This document shows positions 19,125 through 30,300 of a DNA stretch of 64,000 nucleotides, piece after piece; within the stretch, counting starts at the first letter, position 1, and every line of letters begins with the position of its first letter. The position numbers and the translations under genes were made by a program. Source of the stretch: Steinernema hermaphroditum (lineage: Eukaryota > Nematoda > Chromadorea > Rhabditida > Steinernematidae). The stretch is from the NCBI GenBank assembly GCA_030435675.1, contig CM059625.1, forward strand, positions 14,012,001-14,076,000. Direction: 5' to 3'. The notes beneath the pieces were generated by a model. The model had not been told where the DNA came from. It did not search any database and saw nothing but the letters and a program-made list of their open reading frames with translations.

Positions 19125-20078
19125 GTGGGAATCCTACCACGACAAAGTCTATCTGTCTGTAAAGTATCTTTCACAAGGTCGCCGGGACCGGCGCCGGTAA
19201 GGGCACCTTGTGAAAGAGCCATAATTTGCATGTCTCAACTGAGTATCATTCGCAAAGATTTGCATTTCGTAGCAGACAGACACTCTCTGTCGTCGATAAG
19301 GCAGGAGTTACTTTTGGCAGGAGTTACTCACCAAGCGATGATGAGAGACGAATGGGCACTGTCCAACAATGAAGACTCGAGAGGAAAATCCGAATCATGG
19401 ATGCCAAGAGTGAAAACGTCGATTCTCTCGGCACTGTTGGAACAGCTGCCCCTGTACAAAATATGGCAGACCGCAATCTTGGTTTACGTGACGATAACCA
19501 TCCTTCTGACCGTACAAGAATAGATCCGAAGAATTCGATCAGAGGGATTTCGAGCCCTTAAGCAACCCCTTCGGCAACAAAACTTGAGTCTAAACGTGAC
19601 AAGTAACATCGAGATTGTACCTGAACGCCCTCACGAAGACTCGCAAGAAGTTCACCACGCAGTCCGGTCCGAAACCGTTACGATAACGACGTCCACTGCT
19701 CCGATACTGCCGACGGCCCCACCGGAATATGACGTCGAAAGACAGGAAGTCATGGCAATAGCGAGCCACTTCTCAGCACAGGCGGTTGGGAGACTGAATG
19801 GCATCGCGATGCCAATTTTGGTGGACACCGGTGCCACGCTATCAATCGCACACGAGTCGCTTGCACCTCTTCTTTCGGCAAACCTCAGGCGGATCAACAG
19901 TGCAGCAACCGGAGCCTCAGGACATGAAATCAACCTGGCGTCACAGGCGACGGTAACGTTGGAGCTTGCAGGACATGAAGCGGACAGTCAAGCTTCAGTA
20001 AATGCCAACCATGCCAGCTCTCGTTCATCACCTCCAACCACGCTCGCAGCCTACCCTTGTATGTACATATCGCGGTAA
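19125..20078 (+). mobile_element. LTR-retroelement fragment with retropepsin
   Basis: One plus-strand frame runs 19125-20078, interrupted by a single TAG at 19521-19523. The part after the TAG contains VGRLNGIAMPILVDTGATLS, an aspartic protease active-site loop (DTGA) with the usual hydrophobic lead-in, followed by AHESLAPLL. This is the retropepsin fold of LTR retrotransposons. The part before the TAG ends in a hydrophobic, possibly membrane-spanning stretch (ILVYVTITILLTVQE) and is otherwise unrecognised. No reverse transcriptase or integrase follows; instead the 44-bp tandem repeat starts. There is no ATG at the beginning of the second part. It is a fragment, and the clade (Gypsy versus BEL) is not determined. 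Confidence 0.65.
19165..19218. repeat. Perfect 13-bp stem hairpin
   Basis: TCTTTCACAAGGT and ACCTTGTGAAAGA form a 13-bp perfect stem around a GC-rich loop that is itself palindromic in part (GCCGGGACCGGCGCCGG). It lies inside an open plus-strand stretch. It could be a transposon end, a recombination site or an RNA hairpin; none is proven. Confidence 0.6.
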
Positions 20079-20079
20079 A

Positions 20080-20325
20080 CGGAATGCTCCGGCTTCCACA
20101 ACCAACCTTCTTTACGTGACCAACGGAATGCTCCGGCTTCCACAACCAACCTTCTTTACGTGACCAACGGAATGCTCCGGCTTCCACAACCAACCTTCTT
20201 TACGTGACCAACGGAATGCTCCGGCTTCCACAACCAACCTTCTTTACGTGACCAACGGAATGCTCCGGCTTCCACACTCAACCTCCCCACCGTACTCCAC
20301 GGAAAGCTCCGGCTTCCACATCTCA
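20080..20325 (+). repeat. 44-bp tandem repeat, five to six units
   Basis: Units begin CGGAATGCTCCGGCTTCCAC at 20080, 20124, 20168, 20212 and 20256, exactly 44 bp apart. The second half is AACCAACCTTCTTTACGTGA. A diverged sixth unit starts at about 20300 (CGGAAAGCTCCGGCTTCCAC). The first four units are essentially identical, so the array is young. Confidence 0.95.
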
Positions 20326-20414
20326 AATACACTTCGTGCACCATTTCTCTGTCATCGCGTCTCCTGCTCTCTTAGGCACATATTAGCATCGCGAAATCGT
20401 TTCCAGACGACTAC

Positions 20415-20939
20415 CATGCGCTCCACCCGCTCGAAATCCAAAGCTCAGATCTCCTCTCGCAGCCGCCAACGGCTACAGGACCTCCAGATCATGGCGCAAC
20501 CCTCTCCCGACATCGCTGCCCCCGCGAAGAGGCCAAGAATGACGAACTGGAAGCCTTACGTCGGGCCACGGAGCCCACCGAACATGAGCTTCAAGAACTC
20601 AAGACAACGCAGGCCAACCTGAAGGCGGAGAGAAGCCAACTCCAGCAGGACATCGCAGGATTCAAGCACCGCATCCACGACATGGAAAGGAAGCTGAACG
20701 AGGTGCAATACATCAAGCGGCAGTACCTCAAGGGTCGACTGCATGGACTCCCCCCACGGTCTCTCCCGCTCCCTCCCGGCACCTCGTTGACTGACTACAC
20801 GCAGACTGAACCATCGACCTCCAGGAAAGAGACGCGAGATTTCGGGATGAAATCTAAAATGAGGGGGAAGCTGTTAGGATATGAGCCCATAACTTTTAAG
20901 GCAGAAAGATTAGGTCGGCTGATTCTGGTGTTCAGCTGA
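20415..20939 (+). CDS. Coiled-coil protein fragment, frameshifted
   Basis: An ATG at 20415 opens MRSTRSKSKAQISSRSRQRL. A second frame from about 20530 to 20939 reads NDELEALRRATEPTEHELQE, then LKAERSQLQQDIAGFKHRIH and DMERKLNEVQYIKRQYLKGR. This is a heptad-rich coiled coil of about 60-70 residues, followed by a Pro-rich tail. The frame changes near 20530. Basic plus coiled-coil plus Pro-rich layout next to a retropepsin fragment would suit a retroelement Gag, but that is inference. A cellular coiled-coil protein is equally possible. Confidence 0.35.
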   Translation, partial: HALHPLEIQSSDLLSQPPTATGPPDHGATLSRHRCPREEAKNDELEALRRATEPTEHELQELKTTQANLKAERSQLQQDIAGFKHRIHDMERKLNEVQYIKRQYLKGRLHGLPPRSLPLPPGTSLTDYTQTEPSTSRKETRDFGMKSKMRGKLLGYEPITFKAERLGRLILVFS

Positions 20940-21163
20940 TCATACTTCACAATTTCGAAAGTCTTGTGATCAGCTGTCGATATCTCAGTCAGCCGCTATA
21001 ATTCAAAACATTAATGCTTTATGTTTAGGCTTCACCACCTCGCCAGCGTCCCCGATGGAATCCGCCGACCAGAAGGCCAACCGGAAGTCCCAGAAGCCCC
21101 GCCTAAGAAGAACTAAATATAAGCCCCGTCCCAGTTGTATATTGGATCCCGGTAGCCCCCGTG
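20940..21163 (+). other. Spacer up to the homopolymer block
   Basis: Contains a short inverted repeat (CAGCTGATCA near 20935 and TGATCAGCTG near 20978). A basic, Pro/Ser-rich open stretch (SADQKANRKSQKPRLRRTKY) may be a continuation of the coiled-coil coding region after an intron ending TTTAG at 21029. Weak support. Confidence 0.3.
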
Positions 21164-21172
21164 AAAAAAAAA

Positions 21173-21219
<47 letters not shown>

Positions 21220-21300
21220 CCCCCCCAGAAAAAAAAATTTTATAAAAAAAAAAAAAAAAAGAGGAAAAAAATAATAAAAAAAAAAAAAAAAAAAAAAAAG
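21164..21300. other. Homopolymer block, probable assembly artefact
   Basis: Runs of A, then about 40 Ts, seven Cs, and A-rich blocks with AAAAAAAAATTTTATAAAAA, all within 137 bases and immediately before the giant satellite. Such mixed long homopolymers are unlike the rest of the window and typical of a low-quality read end or a forced join. Open frames through it (poly-Lys/Phe) should be ignored. Confidence 0.7.
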
Positions 21301-21325
21301 CCGTCCCACGGAAACGAGGTTAATT

Positions 21326-24300
21326 CTATATGTCTCGATGCCCTTCCTCCGAAGCGTCGAGTCCCCAACCTCGATACCCTTCGTCCGAAGCGTCAGCTCT
21401 TCAGACAGGGAATCTGTCTATATGTCTCGATGCCCTTCCTCTGAAGCGTCGAGTCCCCAACCTCGATACCCTTCGTCCGAAGCGTCAGCTCTTCAGACAG
21501 GGAATCTGTCTATATGTCTCGATGCCCTACCTTTGAAGTGTCGAGTCCCCAACCTCGATGCCCTACTTTCGAAGCGTCGAGTCCCCAACCTCGATACCCT
21601 TCGTCCGAAGCGTCAGCTCTTCAGACAGGGAATCTGTCTATATGTCTCGATGCCCTTCCTCTGAAGCGTCGAGTCCCCAACCTCGATACCCTTCGTCCGA
21701 AGCGTCAGCTCTTCAGACAGGGAATCTGTCTATATGTCTCGATGCCCTTCCTCTGAAGCGTCGAGTCCCCAACCTCGATACCCTTCGTCCGAAGCGTCAG
21801 CTCTTCAGACAGGGAATCTGTCTATATGTCTCGATGCCCTTCCTCTGAAGCGTCGAGTCCCCAACCTCGATACCCTTCGTCCGAAGCGTCAGCTCTTCAG
21901 ACAGGGAATCTGTCTATATGTCTCGATGCCCTTCCTCTGAAGCGTCGAGTCCCCAACCTCGATACCCTTCGTCCGAAGCGTCAGCTCTTCAGACAGGGAA
22001 TCTGTCTATATGTCTCGATGCCCTACCTTTGAAGTGTCGAGTCCCCAACCTCGATGCCCTACTTTCGAAGCGTCGAGTCCCCAACCTCGATGCCCTACTT
22101 TCGAAGCGTCGAGTCCCCAACCTCGATACCCTTCGTCCGAAGCGTCAGCTCTTCAGACAGGGAATCTGTCTATATGTCTCGATGCCCTTCCTCTGAAGCG
22201 TCGAGTCCCCAACCTCGATACCCTTCGTCCGAAGCGTCAGCTCTTCAGACAGGGAATCTGTCTATATGTCTCGATGCCCTTCCTCTGAAGCGTCGAGTCC
22301 CCAACCTCGATACCCTTCGTCCGAAGCGTCAGCTCTTCAGACAGGGAATCTGTCTATATGTCTCGATGCCCTTCCTCTGAAGCGTCGAGTCCCCAACCTC
22401 GATACCCTTCGTCCGAAGCGTCAGCTCTTCAGACAGGGAATCTGTCTATATGTCTCGATGCCCTTCCTCTGAAGCGTCGAGTCCCCAACCTCGATACCCT
22501 TCGTCCGAAGCGTCAGCTCTTCAGACAGGGAATCTGTCTATATGTCTCGATGCCCTTCCTCTGAAGCGTCGAGTCCCCAACCTCGATGCCCTACTTTCGA
22601 AGCGTCAGCTCTTCAGACAGGGAATCTGTCTATATGTCTCGATGCCCTTCCTCTGAAGCGTCGAGTCCCCAACCTCGATACCCTTCGTCCGAAGCGTCAG
22701 CTCTTCAGACAGGGAATCTGTCTATATGTCTCGATGCCCTTCCTCTGAAGCGTCGAGTCCCCAACCTCGATACCCTTCGTCCGAAGCGTCAGCTCTTCAG
22801 ACAGGGAATCTGTCTATATGTCTCGATGCCCTTCCTCTGAAGCGTCGAGTCCCCAACCTCGATGCCCTACTTTCGAAGCGTCGAGTCCCCAACCTCGATA
22901 CCCTTCGTCCGAAGCGTCAGCTCTTCAGACAGGGAATCTGTCTATATGTCTCGATGCCCTTCCTCTGAAGCGTCGAGTCCCCAACCTCGATACCCTTCGT
23001 CCGAAGCGTCAGCTCTTCAGACAGGGAATCTGTCTATATGTCTCGATGCCCTACCTCTGAAGCGTCGAGTCCCCAACCTCGATGCCCTACTTTCGAAGCG
23101 TCGAGTCCCCAACCTCGATACCCTTCGTCCGAAGCGTCAGCTCTTCAGACAGGGAATCTGTCTATATGTCTCGATGCCCTTCCTCTGAAGCGTCGAGTCC
23201 CCAACCTCGATACCCTTCGTCCGAAGCGTCAGCTCTTCAGACAGGGAATCTGTCTATATGTCTCGATGCCCTTCCTCTGAAGCGTCGAGTCCCCAACCTC
23301 GATACCCTTCGTCCGAAGCGTCAGCTCTTCAGACAGGGAATCTGTCTATATGTCTCGATGCCCTTCCTCTGAAGCGTCGAGTCCCCAACCTCGATGCCCT
23401 ACTTTCGAAGCGTCGAGTCCCCAACCTCGATACCCTTCGTCCGAAGCGTCAGCTCTTCAGACAGGGAATCTGTCTATATGTCTCGATGCCCTTCCTCTGA
23501 AGCGTCGAGTCCCCAACCTCGATGCCCTACTTTCGAAGCGTCGAGTCCCCAACCTCGATACCCTTCGTCCGAAGCGTCAGCTCTTCAGACAGGGAATCTG
23601 TCTATATGTCTCGATGCCCTACCTCACGTCAGTCCCCAACCTCATGCCCTACTTTCGAAGCGTCGAGTCCCCAACCTCGATACCCTTCGTCCGAAGCGTC
23701 AGCTCTTCAGACAGGGAATCTGTCTATATGTCTCGATGCCCTTCCTCTGAAGCGTCGAGTCCCCAACCTCGATACCCTTCGTCCGAAGCGTCAGCTCTTC
23801 AGACAGGGAATCTGTCTATATGTCTCGATGCCCTTCCTCTGAAGCGTCGAGTCCCCAACCTCGATGCCCTACTTTCGAAGCGTCGAGTCCCCAACCTCGA
23901 TACCCTTCGTCCGAAGCGTCAGCTCTTCAGACAGGGAATCTGTCTATATGTCTCGATGCCCTTCCTCTGAAGCGTCGAGTCCCCAACCTCGATACCCTTC
24001 GTCCGAAGCGTCAGCTCTTCAGACAGGGAATCTGTCTATATGTCTCGATGCCCTACCTTCGAAGCGTCGAGTCCCCAACCTCGATGCCCTACTTTCGAAG
24101 CGTCGAGTCCCCAACCTCGATACCCTTCGTCCGAAGCGTCAGCTCTTCAGACAGGGAATCTGTCTATATGTCTCGATGCCCTTCCTCTGAAGCGTCGAGT
24201 CCCCAACCTCGATGCCCTACTTTCGAAGCGTCGAGTCCCCAACCTCGATACCCTTCGTCCGAAGCGTCAGCTCTTCAGACAGGGAATCTGTCTATATGTC

Positions 24301-27300
24301 TCGATGCCCTTCCTCTGAAGCGTCGAGTCCCCAACCTCGATACCCTTCGTCCGAAGCGTCAGCTCTTCAGACAGGGAATCTGTCTATATGTCTCGATGCC
24401 CTTCCTCTGAAGCGTCGAGTCCCCAACCTCGATACCCTTCGTCCGAAGCGTCAGCTCTTCAGACAGGGAATCTGTCTATATGTCTCGATGCCCTACCTCT
24501 GAAGCGTCGAGTCCCCAACCTCGATGCCCTACCCTTCGCTCGTCCGAAGCGTCAGCTCTTCAGACAGGGAATCTGTCTATATGTCTCGATGCCCTTCCTC
24601 TGAAGCGTCGAGTCCCCAACCTCGATACCCTTCGTCCGAAGCGTCAGCTCTTCAGACAGGGAATCTGTCTATATGTCTCGATGCCCTACCTCTGAAGCGT
24701 CGAGTCCCCAACCTCGATGCCCTACTTTCGAAGCGTCGAGTCCCCAACCTCGATACCCTTCGTCCGAAGCGTCAGCTCTTCAGACAGGGAATCTGTCTAT
24801 ATGTCTCGATGCCCTACCTCTGAAGCGTCGAGTCCCCAACCTCGATACCCTTCGTCCGAAGCGTCAGCTCTTCAGACAGGGAATCTGTCTATATGTCTCG
24901 ATGCCCTTCCTCCGATACGTCGAGTCCCCAACCTCGATACCCTTCGTCCGAAGCGTCAGCTCTTCAGACAGGGAATCTGTCTATATGTCTCGATGCCCTT
25001 CCTCTGAAGCGTCGAGTCCCCAACCTCGATGCCCTACTTTCGAAGCGTCGAGTCCCCAACCTCGATACCCTTCGTCCGAAGCGTCAGCTCTTCAGACAGG
25101 GAATCTGTCTATATGTCTCGATGCCCTTCCTCTGAAGCGTCGAGTCCCCAACCTCGATACCCTTCGTCCGAAGCGTCAGCTCTTCAGACAGGGAATCTGT
25201 CTATATGTCTCGATGCCCTTCCTCTGAAGCGTCGAGTCCCCAACCTCGATGCCCTACTTTCGAAGCGTCGAGTCCCCAACCTCGATACCCTTCGTCCGAA
25301 GCGTCAGCTCTTCAGACAGGGAATCTGTCTATATGTCTCGATGCCCTTCCTCTGAAGCGTCGAGTCCCCAACCTCGATACCCTTCGTCCGAAGCGTCAGC
25401 TCTTCAGACAGGGAATCTGTCTATATGTCTCGATGCCCTTCCTCTGAAGCGTCGAGTCCCCAACCTCGATGACCCTTCGTCCGAAGCGTCAGCTCTTCAG
25501 ACAGGGAATCTGTCTATATGTCTCGATGCCCTTCCTCTGAAGCGTCGAGTCCCCAACCTCGATACCCTTCGTCCGAAGCGTCAGCTCTTCAGACAGGGAA
25601 TCTGTCTATATGTCTCGATGCCCTTCCTCTGAAGCGTCGAGTCCCCAACCTCGATGCCCTACTTTCGAAGCGTCGAGTCCCCAACCTCGATACCCTTCGT
25701 CCGAAGCGTCAGCTCTTCAGACAGGGAATCTGTCTATATGTCTCGATGCCCTTCCTCTGAAGCGTCGAGTCCCCAACCTCGATACCCTTCGTCCGAAGCG
25801 TCAGCTCTTCAGACAGGGAATCTGTCTATATGTCTCGATGCCCTACCTCTGAAGCGTCGAGTCCCCAACCTCGATGCCCTACTTTCGAAGCGTCGAGTCC
25901 CCAACCTCGATACCCTTCGTCCGAAGCGTCAGCTCTTCAGACAGGGAATCTGTCTATATGTCTCGATGCCCTACCTCTGAAGCGTCGAGTCCCCAACCTC
26001 GATACCCTTCGTCCGAAGCGTCAGCTCTTCAGACAGGGAATCTGTCTATATGTCTCGATTGAGCCCTACCTCCTCGATGCAAGCGTCGAGTCCCCAACCT
26101 CGATACCCTTCGTCCGAAGCGTCAGCTCTTCAGACAGCGAATCTGTCTATATGTCTCGATGCCCTACCTCTGAAGCGTCGAGTCCCCAACCTCGATCGCT
26201 ACCCTTCGTCCGAAGCGTCAGCTCTTCAGACAGGGAATCTGTCTATATGTCTCGATGCCCTTCCTCTGAAGCGTCGAGTCCCCAACCTCGATACCCTTCG
26301 TCCGAAGCGTCAGCTCTTCAGACAGGGAATCTGTCTATATGTCTCGATGCCCTCCTTTAATCAATCCCCAACCTCGATGCCCTACCTCCGAAGCGTCGAG
26401 TCCCCAACCTCGATACCCTTCGTCCGAAGCGTCAGCTCTTCAGACAGGGAATCTGTCTATATGTCTCGATGCCCTACCTCCGAAGCGTCGAGTCCCCAAC
26501 CTCGATACCCTTCGTCCGAAGCGTCAGCTCTTCAGACAGGGAATCTGTCTATATGTCTCGATGCCCTACCTCTGAAGCGTCGAGTCCCCAACCTCGATGC
26601 CCTACTTTCGAAGCGTCGAGTCCCCAACCTCGATACCCTTCGTCCGAAGCGTCAGCTCTTCAGACAGGGAATCTGTCTATATGTCTCGATGCCCTTCCTC
26701 TGAAGCGTCGAGTCCCCAACCTCGATACCCTTCGTCCGAAGCGTCAGCTCTTCAGACAGGGAATCTGTCTATATGTCTCGATGCCCTATCCTCTGCCCTT
26801 CGAAGCGTCGAGTCCCCAACCTCGATACCCTTCGTCCGAAGCGTCAGCTCTTCAGACAGGGAATCTGTCTATATGTCTCGATGCCCTACCTCTGAAGCGT
26901 CGAGTCCCCAACCTCGATGCCCTACTTTCGAAGCGTCGAGTCCCCAACCTCGATACCCTTCGTCCGAAGCGTCAGCTCTTCAGACAGGGAATCTGTCTAT
27001 ATGTCTCGATGCCCTACCTCTGAAGCGTCGAGTCCCCAACCTCGATACCCTTCGTCCGAAGCGTCAGCTCTTCAGACAGGGAATCTGTCTATATGTCCTC
27101 GATGCCCTACCTCCGAAGCGTCGAGTCCCCAACCTCGATACCCTTCGTCCGAAGCGTCAGCTCTTCAGACAGGGAATCTGTCTATATGTCTCGATGCCCT
27201 TCCTCTGAAGCGTCGAGTCCCCAACCTCGATACCCTTCGTCCGAAGCGTCAGCTCTTCAGACAGGGAATCTGTCTATATGTCTCGATGCCCTACCTCTGA

Positions 27301-30300
27301 AGCGTCGAGTCCCCAACCTCGATGCCCTACTTTCGAAGCGTCGAGTCCCCAACCTCGATACCCTTCGTCCGAAGCGTCAGCTCTTCAGACAGGGAATCTG
27401 TCTATATGTCTCGATGCCCTACCTTTGAAGTGTCGAGTCCCCAACCTCGATAGCTTTTCGAAGCCCTACTATGAGTCCCCAACCTCGATACCCTTCGTCC
27501 GAAGCGTCAGCTCTTCAGACAGGGAATCTGTCTATATGTCTCGATGCCCTACCTCCGAAGCGTCGAGTCCCCAACCTCGATGCCCTACTTTCGAAGCGTC
27601 GAGTCCCCAACCTCGATACCCTTCGTCCGAAGCGTCAGCTCTTCAGACAGGGAATCTGTCTATATGTCTCGATGCCCTACCTCCGAAGCGTCGAGTCCCC
27701 AACCTCGATACCCTTCGTCCGAAGCGTCAGCTCTTCAGACAGGGAATCTGTCTATATGTCTCGATGCCCTACCTACGAAGCGTCGAGTCCCCAACCTCGA
27801 TACCCTTCGTCCGAAGCGTCAGCTCTTCAGACAGGGAATCTGTCTATATGTCTCGATGCCCTACCTCCGAAGTCGTCGAGTCCCCAACCTCGATGCCCTA
27901 CTTTCGAAGCGTCGAGTCCCCAACCTCGATACCCTTCGTCCGAAGCGTCAGCTCTTCAGACAGGGAATCTGTCTATATGTCTCGATGCCCTACCTTTGAA
28001 GTGTCGAGTCCCCAACCTCGATGCCCTACTTTCGAAGCGTCGAGTCCCCAACCTCGATACCCTTCGTCCGAAGCGTCAGCTCTTCAGACAGGGAATCTGT
28101 CTATATGTCTCGATGCCCTACCTTTGAAGTGTCGAGTCCCCAACCTCGATGCCCTTCTCTCTCGAAGCGTCGAGCTCCAGCCGACAACTCGATCGACCCT
28201 TCGTCCGAAGCGTCAGCTCTTCAGACAGGGAATCTGTCTATATGTCTCGATGCCCTACCTCCGAAGCGTCGAGTCCCCAACCTCGATACCCTTCGTCCGA
28301 AGCGTCAGCTCTTCAGACAGGGAATCTGTCTATATGTCTCGATGCCCTACCTCCGAAGCCTCGAGTCGAGTCCCCAACCTCGATACCCTTCGTCCGAAGC
28401 GTCAGCTCTTCAGACAGGGAATCTGTCTATATGTCTCGATGCCCTACCTCCGAAGCGTCGAGACCCCAACCTCGATGCCCTACGTTCCGAAGCGTCGAGC
28501 TCTTCAGACAGGGAATCTGTCTATATGTCTCGATGCCCTTCCTCCGAAGCGTCGAGCTCCCCAGACCGCGATACCCTTCGTCCGAAGCGTCAGCTCTTCA
28601 GACAGGGAATCTGTCTATATGTCTCGATGCCCTACCTCCGAAGCGTCGAGTCCCCAACCTCGATACCCTTCGTCCGAAGCGTCAGCTCTTCAGACAGGGA
28701 ATCTGTCTATATGTCTCGATGCCCTACCTCCGAAGCGTCGAGTCCCCAACCTCGATGCCCTACCTTCGAAGCGTCGAGTCCCCAACCTCGATACCCTTCG
28801 TCCGAAGCGTCAGCTCTTCAGACAGGGAATCTGTCTATATGTCTCGATGCCCTACCTCCGAAGCGTCGAGTCCCCAACCTCGATACCCTTCGTCCGAAGC
28901 GTCAGCTATTCAGACAGGGAATCTGTCTATATGTCTCGATGCCCTACCTCCGATGCGTCGAGTCCCCAACCTCGATACCCTTCGTCCGAAGCGTCAGCTC
29001 TTCAGACAGGGAATCTGTCTATATGTCTCGATGCCCTACCTACGAAGCGTCGAGTCCCCAACCTCGATACCCTTCGTCCGAAGCGTCAGCTCTTCAGACA
29101 GGGAATCTGTCTATATGTCTCGATGCCCTACCTCCGAAGCGTCGAGTCCCCAACCTCGATACCCTTCGTCCGAAGCGTCAGCTATTCAGACAGGGAATCT
29201 GTCTATATGTCTCGATGCCCTACCTCCGAAGCGTCGAGCCCCCAACCTCGATGCCCTACTTTCTCCGAAGCGTCGAGTCCCCAACCTCGATACCCTTCGT
29301 CCGAAGCGTCAGCTCTTCAGACAGGGAATCTGTCTATATGTCTCGATGCCCTACCTCCGATGCCTCGAGTCCCCAACCTCGATACCCTTCGTCCGAAGCG
29401 TCAGCTATTCAGACAGGGAATCTGTCTATATGTCTCGATGCCCTACCTCCGATGCGTCGAGTCCCCAACCTCGATGCCCTACCTTCGAAGCGTCGAGTCC
29501 CCAACCTCGATACCCTTCGTCCGAAGCGTCAGCTCTTCAGACAGGGAATCTGTCTATATGTCTCGATGCCCTACCTCCGAAGCGTCGAGTCCCCAACCTC
29601 GATGCCCTACCTTCGAAGCGTCGAGTCCCCAACCTCGATACCCTTCGTCCGAAGCGTCAGCTCTTCAGACAGGGAATCTGTCTATATGTCTCGATGCCCT
29701 ACCTCCGATGCCTCGAGTCGCCAACCTCGATACCCTTCGTCCGAAGCGTCAGCTCTTCAGACAGGGAATCTGTCTATATGTCTCGATGCCCTACCTCCGA
29801 AGCGTCGAGTCCCAACCTCGATGACCTTCGTCCGAAGCGTCAGCTCTTCAGACAGGGAATCTGTCTATATGTCTCGATGCCCTACCTTCGAAGCGTCGAG
29901 TCCCCAACCTCGATACCCTTCGTCCGAAGCGTCAGCTCTTCAGACAGGGAATCTGTCTATATGTCTCGATGCCCTACCTCCGATACGTCGAGTCCCCAAC
30001 CTCGATACCCTTCGTCCGAAGCGTCAGCTCTTCAGACAGGGAATCTGTCTATATGTCTCGATGCCCTACCTCCGAAGCGTCGAGTCCCCAACCTCGATAC
30101 CCTTCGTCCGAAGCGTCAGCTCTTCAGACAGGGAATCTGTCTATATGTCTCGATGCCCTACCTCCGAAGCGTCGAGTCCCCAACCTCGATACCCTTCGTC
30201 CGAAGCGTCAGCTCTTCAGACAGGGAATCTGTCTATATGTCTCGATGCCCTACCTCCGATGCGTCGAGTCCCCAACCTCGATACCCTTCGTCCGAAGCGT

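Noticed and set aside
21055..21444. Poly-Phe/poly-Lys open frame
   Set aside because: It runs through the homopolymer block and into the satellite; it is an artefact of low-complexity sequence.
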